Shown: one piece after another, positions 16,627 through 25,497 of the stretch
Numbering within the stretch: the first letter of the stretch is position 1
How the letters are laid out: the number at the start of each line of letters is the position of its first letter
Assembly: GCF_006385875.1 (NCBI RefSeq)
Contig: NZ_VFSU01000009.1
Coordinates: 1 to 55,790 of the forward strand
Reading direction: 5' to 3'
Length of the DNA stretch: 55,790 nucleotides
Source: Sandaracinobacter neustonicus
GTDB taxonomy: Bacteria > Pseudomonadota > Alphaproteobacteria > Sphingomonadales > Sphingomonadaceae
Made by a program: the position numbers and the translations under genes
Notes under the pieces: generated by a model
Told to the model about the DNA's origin: nothing
Database searches by the model: none
Seen by the model: only the letters and a program-made list of their open reading frames with translations

Positions 16627-17228
16627 GCGGCCAGTTCGCGCAGTTCCGCCTCCAGATCGGCGAGGCTGTCTTTCCCGAAGAACAATTCCTCGCCCACAAG
16701 GAAGCTGGGGATGCCGAACACGCCCTTGTCCACGGCGGCCTGCGTGTTGGCGACAAGGCGCTCTTTAATCGCAGGGTCTTGTGAAAGCACGAGAATCTGC
16801 TCGGCGGGCAGGCCCGCTTCGGCCAGTGTTTCGGCGAGGATGGCCGGATCGTCCAGCTTGCGCGGGCGTTCCCACATATAGGGCAGCATCGCGTCCACAT
16901 AGGGTTTCAGCAGGCCGATGCTCTCTGCCGCGACGGCCCCGCGCATCAGCGCCAGCGTGTTCACCGGGAAATGGGGGTTCATGGTGAAGCGTTGCAGGCC
17001 GTGGCGGCGGATGAAACGCTGCATTTCCCGGCCCTGATAGGCGATCTTGGCGGGAACATTGGCGAAGGCCAGCATGGGGGCCTGATTGCCCGTCGCCTTG
17101 AAGATGCCGCCCAGCAGCACGGGCACATAGGTGAAGGTCGCCCCCGTGCGGGCTTCGATTCCGGGGATCAGCTGATGCGCGAACCAGGCGTTGGGGCTGC
17201 CGAAATCGAACCAGAATGTGACGTCCAT
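16623..17228 (-). CDS. 2-hydroxychromene-2-carboxylate isomerase-like (DsbA family)
   Basis: A 201-aa kappa-class GST/DsbA-fold protein. Residues VTFWFDFGSPNAWFAHQL contain Ser11 where the thioredoxin-fold nucleophile stands, as in HCCA isomerases, which use glutathione in aromatic degradation. Later family features are QAPMLAFANVPAKIAYQGREMQRF and GIPSFLVGEELFFGKDSL. Start: ATG at 17226-17228 with GAGGAG 7-8 bases upstream; an upstream ATG would overlap the SDR gene. It is the second gene after the atypical SDR, so the pair probably share a transcript and a substrate. Confidence 0.88.
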   Translation of the reverse strand: MDVTFWFDFGSPNAWFAHQLIPGIEARTGATFTYVPVLLGGIFKATGNQAPMLAFANVPAKIAYQGREMQRFIRRHGLQRFTMNPHFPVNTLALMRGAVAAESIGLLKPYVDAMLPYMWERPRKLDDPAILAETLAEAGLPAEQILVLSQDPAIKERLVANTQAAVDKGVFGIPSFLVGEELFFGKDSLADLEAELRELAA

Positions 17229-17239
17229 TGGTTGGCTCC

Positions 17240-17974
17240 TCACCATGTTTCGCCATAGGGGCGCAGATCGAGTTCGTGCGTCCATGCGTCTCTCGGCTGG
17301 TTGTGCAGCATCCAGTAAGTGTCTGCGATGGAAGTGGGATTCATCAGCGCGCCTTCCGGAATTTCGCCGCCGCCGCGCGCGGCGAAGCGCTCACGGACAA
17401 ACGCGGTATCCACGCCTGCGTCGATCACCAGATGCGCGACATGGATATTCTGCGGCCCAAGCTCGCGCGCCATCGCCTGCGCCGCCAGCCGCAGCCCGGC
17501 CTTGGCAGACGCAAAGGCGGCATAGCCCTTGCCGCCGCGCACGGAAGCCGTGGCCCCGGTGAAGAACAAGGAGCCGCGCCCATGCGCCAGCAGGCGGCGC
17601 GCGCCTTCGCGGCCCGCGAGGAAGCCCGCGTAGCAAGCCATTTCCCACACCTTGCGGAACACGCGCTCGGTCGTCTCCAGCAGGGGGAAATTCACGTTCG
17701 CGCCGACGTTGAAGATCACAACTTCCAGCGGCGCGGCGGCGTCTGCTGCGTCCAGAAAGGCGATGACCTGTTCCTCGCTGCGGGCGTCCAGCGTGTGCGC
17801 GGTGAAGCGGCCGCCTGCGGCCTCGATTTCGGCTGCCAGCGGGGCAAGCTTTTCGCCCTGCCTACGGCCGCCATGCACATGAAAGCCTTCGGCGGCAAAG
17901 CGGCGGCAGATGGCGGCCCCGATGAAATCGCCTGCGCCGATCACGGCGACGCTGGCGTTGCGCGGCTGCACCAT
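17240..17974 (-). CDS. SDR-family protein with Phe in place of catalytic Tyr
   Basis: A 244-aa SDR-fold protein. The nucleotide-binding start is VAVIGAGDFIGAAICRRF. The usual YxxxK motif reads YAAFASAK: Lys158 is kept but the residue four before it is Phe154, not Tyr. The Tyr at 151 is three residues too early. The Ser region is GSLFFTGATASVRG. I recall an SDR subgroup with FAAFAxAK that shares the downstream ARELGPQNIHVAHLVID, so this is probably a family trait rather than a mutation, and the enzyme may use different chemistry or be a binding protein. It is divergent from an HxlR regulator. Confidence 0.85.
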   Translation of the reverse strand: MVQPRNASVAVIGAGDFIGAAICRRFAAEGFHVHGGRRQGEKLAPLAAEIEAAGGRFTAHTLDARSEEQVIAFLDAADAAAPLEVVIFNVGANVNFPLLETTERVFRKVWEMACYAGFLAGREGARRLLAHGRGSLFFTGATASVRGGKGYAAFASAKAGLRLAAQAMARELGPQNIHVAHLVIDAGVDTAFVRERFAARGGGEIPEGALMNPTSIADTYWMLHNQPRDAWTHELDLRPYGETW

Positions 17975-17991
17975 CCAATTCCCTCCCGAGT

Positions 17992-18010
17992 CAGTTTACT
18001 TTTGGAACTG
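17992..18010. promoter_or_regulatory. Candidate HxlR operator
   Basis: CAGTT-N9-AACTG forms a dyad in the 78-base gap between the divergent SDR and HxlR genes. The position suits an operator for the HxlR protein; the call is inference. Confidence 0.4.
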
Positions 18011-18052
18011 TATCGGGCAGGGTTCTCGGGCTGTCAAGAAGGAGGCGCGCGC

Positions 18053-18508
18053 ATGAAGTGGACCGAGCTGGAGGCCGCCGATTGTTCGCTGGCCCGCGCG
18101 CTGTCTGCGGTGGGGGATCGCTGGACGCTGCTGATCCTGCGCGATGCCTTCCTGAAGGTGCGGCGCTTCGAAGCGTTCGAAGCGAGCCTTGGCATCAGTC
18201 GCCGCACATTGACGGAGCGGCTGGAGGCGCTGGTGGCGGCCGGAATCTTCGAGCGGCGGCCCTATCAGGAAAAGCCCCTGCGCCACGAATATCGGCTGAC
18301 GGAGAAGGGGCTGGGGCTGTATCCGGCGCTGCTGGCGCTGATCCACTGGGGGGATGAATGGGTTGCCGGGCCGGAAGGGCCGCCGGTGCGCCACCGGCAT
18401 AAGGGCTGCGGCCAGCAGTTTCGCAGCGTGATCAGCTGTTCGGAATGCGGCGAGCCGGTGACGGCGCGCGACGTGATCGCGGAACGGCGGGGCGCAGCCG
18501 CAGGCTGA
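18053..18508 (+). CDS. HxlR family transcriptional regulator
   Basis: A 151-aa winged-helix regulator. The HxlR pattern is plain: DCSLARALSAVGDRWTLLILRDAF, then FEASLGISRRTLTERLEALVAAGIFERRPY, and YRLTEKGLGLYPALLAL. Cys11 sits where redox- or electrophile-sensing Cys occur in relatives. After the domain there is a zinc-ribbon-like tail (CGQQF...CSECGEPV) with three Cys. AAGGAGG is upstream of the ATG at 18053. It likely controls the divergent SDR/isomerase pair. Confidence 0.92.
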   Translation: MKWTELEAADCSLARALSAVGDRWTLLILRDAFLKVRRFEAFEASLGISRRTLTERLEALVAAGIFERRPYQEKPLRHEYRLTEKGLGLYPALLALIHWGDEWVAGPEGPPVRHRHKGCGQQFRSVISCSECGEPVTARDVIAERRGAAAG

Positions 18509-18523
18509 CGCCCCGCTGTTGAC

Positions 18524-20293
18524 TTAGCCCTTCCGCTTCATCGCGTTGGGCTTGCCGCCGCCGGGCTTGCCGGCTTTGTCTTTCCAGGGCTTGGCGGCAT
18601 GCGGCTTTGCGGGGCCGCCGTGCGGTCTTGCAGGCCCTGTGTGCGGACGCGGCGCTGCGGCTGCCTGCGGGCCGGGGCGGCCGCCATCCAGCTGCTCGAA
18701 CTGCACGCCGGATTCATCGTCTCCGCCGTCCTGCGCGGTGCGGCGCACGGCGGCTGCGAAGCGGGCGGCGCTGGCGCGCGGAATGGCGAAATGGGTTTCG
18801 GCCGCCTGAATGCGGATCGCGCCCACTTCGGATCGGGTGAGGTGGCCGCGACGGCAGATCAGCGGCAGAATCCAGCGCGGATCGGCGTTCTGGCGGCGGC
18901 CGATGCTCATGCGGAACCACACCACATCGTCGAAGCCGGGGCGATGTTCCTTGGCGGTCGCGGTTTCCGGCTTGCCGCCATCCAGCATGTCTTCCGGCGC
19001 GGGCAGCTTGGCGCGGCTGGCTTTCAGCAGTTGCGCGGCCAGCTGCTCCGGCGTGCGATCCGCCAGCAGTTGCGCGATGAGGTCGGCGTCGCCTTCCTCG
19101 ATTTCCACTGGTTGCAGCAGGTCGTGCAGCAGCCGGGCGCGGTCCTTCTCGCGGATTTCCTCCGCCGTGGGCGGGCGGCGCCATTCCGCCGTGATGCGGG
19201 CGTCGCGCAGCAGCCCTTCCACCCGGCGGCGGCGCGGATAGGGCACCAGCAGGATGGCAGTGCCCTTGGCCCCGGCGCGGCCCGTCCGGCCGGAGCGGTG
19301 TTGCAGCGTTTCCGCATCACGCGGGATTTCCACGTGAATCACGAGGCTGAGGCCGGGCAAATCGATGCCGCGCGCTGCCACATCGGTGGCCACGCACACC
19401 CGCGCGCGGCGGTCGCGCAGGGCCTGAAGCGCCTGATTGCGCTCAGACTGGCTGCTTTCGCCCGACAGCATCACCGCGTCGAAGCCGCGTTCGGACAGGC
19501 TGGCGTGCAGGCGGCGGACATTTTCCCGCGTTGCCGCGAACAGGATCGCGGTGTCCGCTTCGTGGAAGCGCAGCAGGTTCACCACGGCATTTTCAATGTC
19601 AGACGGGGCGACGGTGACGGCCTGATAGCTGATGTCGCCATGGCCGCGATCTTCGCCCACCGTCGAAATGGTGAAGGCATCACGCTGGTAGCGCTTGGCC
19701 AGCGCCACGATCGGGCGCGGCATGGTGGCGGAAAACAGCAGCGTGCGGCGGCCTTCCGGCGTGGCGTCCAGAATCTCTTCCAGATCCTCGCGGAAGCCCA
19801 TGTCCAGCATTTCGTCGGCTTCATCGAGGATGGCGACGGAGAGGCTGCCGAGGTCGAGCGCGCCGCGCTCCAGATGATCGCGCAGGCGGCCCGGCGTGCC
19901 GACCACCACATGCGCGCCACCGGCCAGCGCCCGGCGTTCGCGCGCGGCATCCATCCCGCCCACGCAGGTGACGACGCGCAGTTGCGCCCCGGCATAGAGC
20001 CATTCCAGCTCGCGGCTGACTTGCAGCGCCAGTTCCCGCGTGGGGGCGATGGCGAGCGCGAGCGGCGCGAAGGCGTGGCGCGCCTTCCCCTCTTCATCCA
20101 GCAGTTGCGGCGCGATGGCGAGGCCGAAGGCGACCGTCTTGCCGGAGCCGGTCTGCGCGGAGACGATCAGGTCTCGACCCGCAGTTTCCGGTTGCAGCAC
20201 GGCCGCCTGCACGGCGGTGGGTTCGGTATAGCCACGGGCGGCAAGCGCCTCGGCAAGGAGGGGGAGGGTGGGGAAGCTCAACTGGGTGTCCAT
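18524..20293 (-). CDS. DEAD-box RNA helicase with DbpA-like RNA-binding domain
   Basis: A 589-aa ATP-dependent RNA helicase. Q motif in GYTEPTAVQAAVL (21-33), Walker A AQTGSGKT (46-53), PTRELALQ, DEADEML, SAT in LLFSATMP, and HRSGRTGRAG are all present. After the two RecA lobes a segment with WFRMSIGRRQNADPRWILPLICRR, then VGAIRIQAAETHFAIP, matches the DbpA/CsdA RNA-binding domain, which targets rRNA in 50S assembly or cold adaptation. The tail is Gly/Pro/Lys-rich. The ATG at 20291-20293 was chosen because it precedes the Q-motif helix at the usual distance; upstream in-frame starts are possible. Confidence 0.93.
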   Translation of the reverse strand: MDTQLSFPTLPLLAEALAARGYTEPTAVQAAVLQPETAGRDLIVSAQTGSGKTVAFGLAIAPQLLDEEGKARHAFAPLALAIAPTRELALQVSRELEWLYAGAQLRVVTCVGGMDAARERRALAGGAHVVVGTPGRLRDHLERGALDLGSLSVAILDEADEMLDMGFREDLEEILDATPEGRRTLLFSATMPRPIVALAKRYQRDAFTISTVGEDRGHGDISYQAVTVAPSDIENAVVNLLRFHEADTAILFAATRENVRRLHASLSERGFDAVMLSGESSQSERNQALQALRDRRARVCVATDVAARGIDLPGLSLVIHVEIPRDAETLQHRSGRTGRAGAKGTAILLVPYPRRRRVEGLLRDARITAEWRRPPTAEEIREKDRARLLHDLLQPVEIEEGDADLIAQLLADRTPEQLAAQLLKASRAKLPAPEDMLDGGKPETATAKEHRPGFDDVVWFRMSIGRRQNADPRWILPLICRRGHLTRSEVGAIRIQAAETHFAIPRASAARFAAAVRRTAQDGGDDESGVQFEQLDGGRPGPQAAAAPRPHTGPARPHGGPAKPHAAKPWKDKAGKPGGGKPNAMKRKG

Positions 20294-20455
20294 CGGAAAA
20301 AGGGGCGCGGCCGAAACTGGCCGGGTGCGCATAAGCCGGGGCGTATGAACGCACACTGTGGCGTTGCTGTGGCGGTTTGCGAAAAAATGACGATTATACT
20401 CTTCGCGAACGAGTATCGCTTGCCTGTCTCTGTCCCGCTCAGGCTGACCTCCTCC

Positions 20456-20560
20456 ACCCGCTCAGGCTGAGCTTGTCGAAGCCCCGGACGGGAAAAGAGC
20501 GAAGGCTGAGCCGGGCTGGGCATGCCCGATGGGGCTTCGACAAGCTCAGCCTGAGCGGGG
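20456..20560. repeat. Long inverted repeat (CTCAGCCTGAGCGG element), copy A
   Basis: A 30-base arm (20456-20485) and its exact or near-exact reverse complement (20531-20560) flank a 45-base spacer. The arm core is GCTTCGACAAGCTCAGCC. A partial third unit is at 20433-20449. The same arrangement with similar outer flanks (ATCGCTTGCCTGTCTCTG versus ATCGCTTACCTGTTCTTTG) occurs at 49437-49540. It may form a cruciform or strong RNA hairpin between the DEAD-box gene and accC. Confidence 0.85.
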
Positions 20561-20577
20561 GGATACGGGGGGGTGCT

Positions 20578-21921
20578 TCAGCCCTTTTTCGCCAGCAGCG
20601 CTTCCAGCCATTTGATGCTGTAATCGCCAGAGCGGAAATCCGGCTCGTCCACCAGCCGCTGGTGCAGCGGGATGGTGGATTTGATCCCGCCCACCACCAT
20701 TTCCTCCAGCGCCCGCTTCAGCCGGGCGATGGCCTGTTCGCGGCTGTCGTCATGGACGATCAGCTTGGCGATCAGGCTGTCATAGGTGGGGGGCACGCGA
20801 TAACCGCTGTAGAGCGCGGAATCGATGCGCACGCCGGGGCCGCCCGCCGCGTGAAATTCGCTGACGAGGCCGGGGGAGGGCGCGAAGGTCTGCGGGTCTT
20901 CCGCGTTGATGCGCACTTCGATGGCGTGGCCGCTGAGCGTCACCTGATCCTGCGTGCGGGACAGCGGCAGGCCTGCGGCGACATTAATCTGTTCCTTCAC
21001 CAGATCCATGCCCGTCAGATATTCCGTGACGGGATGTTCCACCTGCAGCCGGGTGTTCATCTCAATGAAGTAGAATTCATTGTTTTCCCACAGGAATTCA
21101 ATGGTTCCCGCGCCGCGATAGTGCATGTCCGCCATGGCCTTGGCGCAGATCATGCCCATGCGTTCGCGTTCCGGGGCGGAGAGCACGGGGGAGGGGGCCT
21201 CCTCCAGCACCTTCTGGTGGCGACGTTGCAGCGAACAATCCCGCTCACCCAGATGGATGGCCTTGCCCTTGCCATCGCCGAAAATCTGGAACTCGATGTG
21301 GCGCGGGTTCTTCAGATATTTTTCAATGTAAACAGCGTCATGGCCGAAGGCGGCCTTGGCTTCCGCGCGAGCCTGCCGGAACGCGCCCTCCAGCATGGCG
21401 TCATTTTCCACGACCTTCATGCCGCGTCCGCCGCCCCCGGCGGCCGCCTTCACCAGCACCGGATAGCCGAATTCCTCGGCCACCTTGCGGGCGTGCTCCA
21501 CCGTCTCCACCGCGCCGTCCGATCCGGGCACCAGCGGCAGGCCCAGCGCGCCTGCGGTGCGCTTCGCCTCCACCTTGTCGCCCATGGTGCGGATATGCTC
21601 GGGCTTCGGCCCGATCCAGGCGATGCGATGCTCCTCCACGATCTCCGCGAAGCGGGCGTTTTCGCTGAGGAAGCCATAGCCGGGGTGGATGGCATCGGCC
21701 TGCGCGATTTCGGCAGCGGCGATGATGTTGGGGATGTTCAGATAGCTATCCGAAGCGGACGGCGGGCCGATGCAGATGGCCTCATCCGCCAGCCGCACAT
21801 GCATGGCGCTGGCATCCGCCGTGGAGTGGACGGCGACCGTCTTGATGCCCATTTCGCGGGCGGCGCGCAGCACGCGAAGCGCGATTTCGCCCCGGTTTGC
21901 GATCAGGATCTTGCGAAACAT
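20578..21921 (-). CDS. accC: Acetyl-CoA carboxylase, biotin carboxylase subunit
   Basis: A 447-aa ATP-grasp enzyme that carboxylates biotin on AccB in the first step of fatty-acid synthesis. The opening [20 protein letters not shown], then [31 protein letters not shown] (ATP-binding Gly loop), [16 protein letters not shown] and [16 protein letters not shown] are textbook AccC, and the length matches. The frame also has a GTG at 21939 that overlaps the accB stop (GTGA); the ATG at 21919-21921 gives the conserved N-terminus and is preferred. Order aroQ-accB-accC is conserved in proteobacteria. Confidence 0.97.
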   Translation of the reverse strand: MFRKILIANRGEIALRVLRAAREMGIKTVAVHSTADASAMHVRLADEAICIGPPSASDSYLNIPNIIAAAEIAQADAIHPGYGFLSENARFAEIVEEHRIAWIGPKPEHIRTMGDKVEAKRTAGALGLPLVPGSDGAVETVEHARKVAEEFGYPVLVKAAAGGGGRGMKVVENDAMLEGAFRQARAEAKAAFGHDAVYIEKYLKNPRHIEFQIFGDGKGKAIHLGERDCSLQRRHQKVLEEAPSPVLSAPERERMGMICAKAMADMHYRGAGTIEFLWENNEFYFIEMNTRLQVEHPVTEYLTGMDLVKEQINVAAGLPLSRTQDQVTLSGHAIEVRINAEDPQTFAPSPGLVSEFHAAGGPGVRIDSALYSGYRVPPTYDSLIAKLIVHDDSREQAIARLKRALEEMVVGGIKSTIPLHQRLVDEPDFRSGDYSIKWLEALLAKKG

Positions 21922-21935
21922 CGGCAGCTGAGCCG

Positions 21936-22406
21936 TCACTCGATGATGACGAGCGGCTGGTCATACTCGACCGGCTGTTCGTTGGCGATCAGGATCGCCT
22001 TCACCGTGCCGGCCTTGGGCGCGGTGATGGGGTTCATCACCTTCATCGCTTCCACGATCAGCAGGGTTTCGCCTTCCTTCACCGCCTTGCCGACGGTGAT
22101 ATAATCGGCAGCGCCGGGTTCCGGGGCGAGATAGGCGGTGCCCACCATCGGCGATTTCACCGCGCCGGGGTGCTCGGCGGCCGGTGCTGCTGCGGCAGGA
22201 GCCGCGGCGACCGGGGCAGCGGCCACCGGCGCGGCGGCAACGGCCACCGGGGCGGCGCTTCCGCGCGCCACGCGAATGGCGCGTTCGCCATCATGCACTT
22301 CGATTTCCGTCAGGTTGGTTTCGTCGAGCAGGCTGGCGAGCTGTTTCACCAGTTCGATTTCGACGCGCATCTTGTCACCGGGTTCGGCGCCCTTGGAAGC
22401 AGCCAT
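21936..22406 (-). CDS. accB: Acetyl-CoA carboxylase, biotin carboxyl carrier protein
   Basis: A 156-aa BCCP. The C-terminal biotinyl domain contains EAMKVMNPI with the biotin-accepting Lys122. The N-terminal helix region ([21 protein letters not shown]-type) binds AccC, and an Ala/Pro-rich linker joins the two. It carries CO2 on biotin between AccC and the carboxyltransferase AccAD. It is transcribed between aroQ and accC, which keeps the subunit ratio of BCCP and biotin carboxylase. Confidence 0.96.
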   Translation of the reverse strand: MAASKGAEPGDKMRVEIELVKQLASLLDETNLTEIEVHDGERAIRVARGSAAPVAVAAAPVAAAPVAAAPAAAAPAAEHPGAVKSPMVGTAYLAPEPGAADYITVGKAVKEGETLLIVEAMKVMNPITAPKAGTVKAILIANEQPVEYDQPLVIIE

Positions 22407-22462
22407 TCGTTGTCCCTTAGATTTCTGGAATATGGTTAGCGCCCTTGCCGTATTGTTGCGGC

Positions 22463-22906
22463 CTAGTCCAGTCGCATCGCGGCGGCAGCATCCAGCGCCA
22501 GTGCATAGCCCTGTGCGCCGAAGCCCTGGATCACGCCCGCCGCCACAGGGGATATGTGGCTGACATGGCGGAAGGATTCGCGCGCGGCGGGGTTGGAAAG
22601 ATGCACCTCGATCACCGGCACACTGATGGATTTGATGGCGTCCCTCAGCGCAACCGACGTGTGGGTGTAGGCGCCCGCATTCAGGATCACGGCGATGGCC
22701 TGCTTCGCGCCCGCCTCGTGCAGCCAGTCGATCAGATGGCCTTCATGGTTGGACTGGCGCAGATCGATCATGATCCCCAGCCTGTCGCCCTGATCGGTCA
22801 GCATCTGCGCGATATCGTCCAGCGTCGTCGCGCCGTAAACCTCAGGCTCCCGCGTGCCCAGCAGGTTCAGGTTGGGGCCATTCAGCACCATCACGAGGTT
22901 CGACAA
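22463..22906 (-). CDS. aroQ: Type II 3-dehydroquinate dehydratase
   Basis: A 147-aa dodecameric enzyme converting 3-dehydroquinate to 3-dehydroshikimate in aromatic amino-acid synthesis. The signature [19 protein letters not shown] at the N-terminus, [16 protein letters not shown] in the middle, and [16 protein letters not shown] are type II landmarks; the catalytic Tyr lies in VYG and the His in [15 protein letters not shown]. It is the first gene of aroQ-accB-accC and is divergent from the ThiS-ThiG gene with a 50-base gap. Confidence 0.96.
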   Translation of the reverse strand: MSNLVMVLNGPNLNLLGTREPEVYGATTLDDIAQMLTDQGDRLGIMIDLRQSNHEGHLIDWLHEAGAKQAIAVILNAGAYTHTSVALRDAIKSISVPVIEVHLSNPAARESFRHVSHISPVAAGVIQGFGAQGYALALDAAAAMRLD

Positions 22907-22956
22907 GATGCTGCCTTTCGGTTGAGCCTGCGCATGAGGGCTTTATAGAGGCGCAC

Positions 22957-23931
22957 ATGAAAATCACCATCCGCTTGAATGGGGAGCCGCGCGAACTGGC
23001 GGCAGGCAGCAGCGTGGCGGCGCTTGTCGCCTCTCTGGACCTCACGAAAGGCCGGGTCGCGGTGGAGCGCAACCGCGAGATCGTGCCGATGAGCGCATGG
23101 GACGAAGCCGCTTTGGCAGACGGAGACGAGGTGGAAATCGTGCATTTCGTGGGTGGTGGGCAAGACGACAGCTGGACGGTCGCCGGGCGGACGTTCAACT
23201 CGCGGCTGATCGTGGGGACGGGGAAATATAAGGATTACGCCCAAAACGCCGCCGCCGCTGAAGCCTCCGGCGCGGAGATCGTGACGGTCGCGGTGCGCCG
23301 GGTGAATCTGACGGACAAATCCCAGCCGCTGCTGACGGATTATGTGAAGCCCGACCGTTTCACTTACCTGCCCAACACGGCGGGCTGCTTCACCGCGGAC
23401 GACGCGTTGCGCACATTGCGACTGGCGCGCGAAGCGGGCGGCTGGACGCTGGTGAAGCTGGAGGTGTTGGCAGACCAGAAGACCCTGTTCCCCGATGTGA
23501 TCGAAACCATCCGCGCCACGGAAGTTCTGGTGAAGGAAGGGTTCGACGTGATGGTCTATACCTCCGACGATCCCGTGGTCGCGCGGCGGTTGGAGGATGC
23601 GGGCGCGGCGGCGATCATGCCGCTGGGCGCGCCGATCGGATCGGGGCTGGGCATCCAGAACCGGGTGAACATCCGGCTGATCGTGGAGCAATGCAAAGTC
23701 CCCGTGCTGGTGGACGCAGGCGTGGGCACCGCCAGCGACGCGGCCATCGCCATGGAACTGGGCTGCGACGGCGTGCTGATGAACACCGCCATCGCCGAAG
23801 CCAAAGACCCGGTGCGCATGGCCCGTGCGATGAAGGCGGCGGTGGAAGCAGGGCGCGATGCCTATCTGGCCGGGCGGATGCCGGTCAGGCGCTATGCGGA
23901 TCCGTCCAGCCCGCTGGCGGGGTTGATCTGA
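22957..23931 (+). CDS. thiSG: ThiS-ThiG fusion (sulfur carrier / thiazole synthase)
   Basis: A 324-aa fusion of ThiS (about 1-66) and ThiG (about 73-324), forming the thiazole moiety of thiamine. ThiS shows the beta-grasp pattern [18 protein letters not shown] ... [11 protein letters not shown]. The normally C-terminal Gly-Gly, where the thiocarboxylate is made, is internal (Gly66-68) and followed by [10 protein letters not shown]. ThiG has [19 protein letters not shown] and the Schiff-base Lys167 in [16 protein letters not shown], then [12 protein letters not shown] and [18 protein letters not shown]. No stop or separate ThiS exists at the junction. Upstream, the region is shared with aroQ. 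Confidence 0.92.
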   Translation: MKITIRLNGEPRELAAGSSVAALVASLDLTKGRVAVERNREIVPMSAWDEAALADGDEVEIVHFVGGGQDDSWTVAGRTFNSRLIVGTGKYKDYAQNAAAAEASGAEIVTVAVRRVNLTDKSQPLLTDYVKPDRFTYLPNTAGCFTADDALRTLRLAREAGGWTLVKLEVLADQKTLFPDVIETIRATEVLVKEGFDVMVYTSDDPVVARRLEDAGAAAIMPLGAPIGSGLGIQNRVNIRLIVEQCKVPVLVDAGVGTASDAAIAMELGCDGVLMNTAIAEAKDPVRMARAMKAAVEAGRDAYLAGRMPVRRYADPSSPLAGLI

Positions 23932-23957
23932 CGTCAGGGGATTTTTCCGAGACGGGC

Positions 23958-24599
23958 ATGCGGCTGTTGAAGGCTGTGCTGAACCCATCCGCTTGCGATC
24001 AACTGATCTCGCTTTTTTCCAACCTTCCGCAGCATGACGCGGGGGTCCGCATCTCAGGGTTGGAGGGGCTGGACGCCTTTGTTGGCCGGAACGGACCGAT
24101 AGGTTCGATTGCAGCCAGCCACCTTGGCCCTGAATGCAGGGCTGTGCGCGCGGTTCTGTTCGACAAGAGCGCTGAGACCAACTGGGCACTGGGTTGGCAT
24201 CAGGATCGGACGATATGTGTCCGTGAGCGCAGGGACGTGCCCGGTTTCGGGCCCTGGACGATCAAGAGCGGGCTATTGCATGTGGCACCGCCATTCGCTC
24301 TGCTTGCAGGAATGCTGACCCTGCGCGTGCATCTGGATGATGTGCCGTCTGACAACGCGCCCTTGCTCGTCGCGCCCGGTTCGCATCGATACGGGCGCGT
24401 GCCTGTCGCTGACATCGAGGCCGTTGTCCGTAAGTGCGGGGTGCAGGCGTGCATAGCGAAAGCCGGGGATGTGTGGCTGTACGCAACGCCAATTCTGCAT
24501 GCGTCGGAAGCAGCAGTCTCTCCTGCCCGCCGACGTGTTCTGCAATTGGACTATGCTGCGGAAAAGCTGCCTGACGGGCTGGAATGGGCTGGCATCTGA
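23958..24599 (+). CDS. Phytanoyl-CoA dioxygenase (PhyH)-like protein
   Basis: A 213-aa Fe(II)/2-oxoglutarate oxygenase-like protein. The metal triad is readable as His81 and Asp83 in GWHQDRT and His181 in TPILHAS, with an Arg-rich segment just after for 2-oxoglutarate. SGLLHVAPPFALLAGMLTLRVHLDD and LLVAPGSHRYGRVP are typical PhyH pieces. It starts 26 bases after thiSG, but its base usage seems a little less GC-rich than its neighbours, so it may be a later arrival. The ATG at 23958 is the first good start. Substrate unknown. Confidence 0.8.
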   Translation: MRLLKAVLNPSACDQLISLFSNLPQHDAGVRISGLEGLDAFVGRNGPIGSIAASHLGPECRAVRAVLFDKSAETNWALGWHQDRTICVRERRDVPGFGPWTIKSGLLHVAPPFALLAGMLTLRVHLDDVPSDNAPLLVAPGSHRYGRVPVADIEAVVRKCGVQACIAKAGDVWLYATPILHASEAAVSPARRRVLQLDYAAEKLPDGLEWAGI

Positions 24600-24963
24600 C
24601 GAGGTGGATTGAAGTGGCGGGGGTGGACAGTGGTCCGTTGGCCGGGTTGATCCACCAACCTCCACGTAACCACAACCGTCACCCCGGACTTGATCCGGGG
24701 TCCAGCTTTTCACCCGCGACGTTGGAGAAGAACAAGCTGGACCCCGGATCAAGTCCGGGGTGACGTGTGGAGAGGTTGGTGGGGCACGCTCCAAAGCGCC
24801 GCAGGCAACAACCCCCAACCTCGCGGCCAGCGGACAGCCCCCACCCCAACCCCTCCCCTGCAGGGGAGGGGCTAAGTAAAAAGTTCGGGGGTGCAGGGGA
24901 ATCATTCCCTTGCCGGGGGAGTTTGAGGGGGCAGAGCCCCCTCAACTCTGACCTCGCCGCCGC
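24600..24963. repeat. Intergenic mosaic repeat module 3
   Basis: A 364-base non-coding gap between convergent genes. It holds the paired inverted arms (24679-24763), the reverse copy of the CCCCTCCCCTGCAGGGGAGG block with its CCAGCGGACAGCC flank (about 24820-24872), a GGGTGCAGGGGAATCATTCCC palindrome and a GGGGGCAGAGCCCCC palindrome. All are shared with modules 1, 2 and 4. Confidence 0.85.
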
Positions 24964-25497
24964 CTAAACCCGCTCCGCCGCGCGGATCGCCGCCCGGCAG
25001 CCTGCGCGCACCAGTGCGGAGAGTAGGGGGTAGGCGGGGGCCTGTTCTGCGCCATGGGCGATGGCGCTGTCGCGGTGCTCGACTTCTTCCGCCTGGAATT
25101 TGGCGATCAGCGCTTCGAGGTCCGGGTCGTCGCCAGCCAGTGCGTCGCGCTGGGCCTGATAGTGGCGGTCGATTTCGGTTTCGACGGCTGCTGTGACGGC
25201 CATGGCGGCTTTGGGGCCGGCGAGGGCGGATGCGGCACCCAGCGCGAAACCGGCGACATGCCACAGCGGCATCAGCAGCGTGGGGCGCACGCCGCGTTCC
25301 GTCACCAGTTGCGCGAAGGCGTTCAGATGCACGTCTTCCTGCGCCTCCATCCGGGCGATTTCTCCCGAATAGGGGTGGCGGGTGCCCATCACTGCCAGCT
25401 GGCCCGCATAGATGCGTTTCGCGCCATATTCCCCGGCATGATCCACGCGGATCATCGCCCTGGTGTCGGGGGCAGGGTCTCCGGCGAGCCGGGTCAT
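24964..25497 (-). CDS. coq7: Demethoxyubiquinone hydroxylase (COQ7)
   Basis: A 177-aa di-iron monooxygenase that hydroxylates demethoxyubiquinone near the end of ubiquinone synthesis. Ligand segments are visible: MIRVDHAGEYGAKRIYAGQ, MEAQEDVHLNAFAQL, AVETEIDRHYQ and EEVEHRDSAIAHGAE, giving the two ExxH-type pairs. Length fits the short bacterial COQ7. The ATG at 25495-25497 overlaps the dsbB stop by four bases (ATGA), so it is the last gene of the ctpA-dsbB-coq7 tail of the long operon. Confidence 0.95.
   Translation of the reverse strand: MTRLAGDPAPDTRAMIRVDHAGEYGAKRIYAGQLAVMGTRHPYSGEIARMEAQEDVHLNAFAQLVTERGVRPTLLMPLWHVAGFALGAASALAGPKAAMAVTAAVETEIDRHYQAQRDALAGDDPDLEALIAKFQAEEVEHRDSAIAHGAEQAPAYPLLSALVRAGCRAAIRAAERV

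Noticed and set aside
18599-20470. 623-aa plus-strand open frame opposite the DEAD-box gene
   Set aside because: No family motif, antisense composition; the minus frame carries all helicase motifs.
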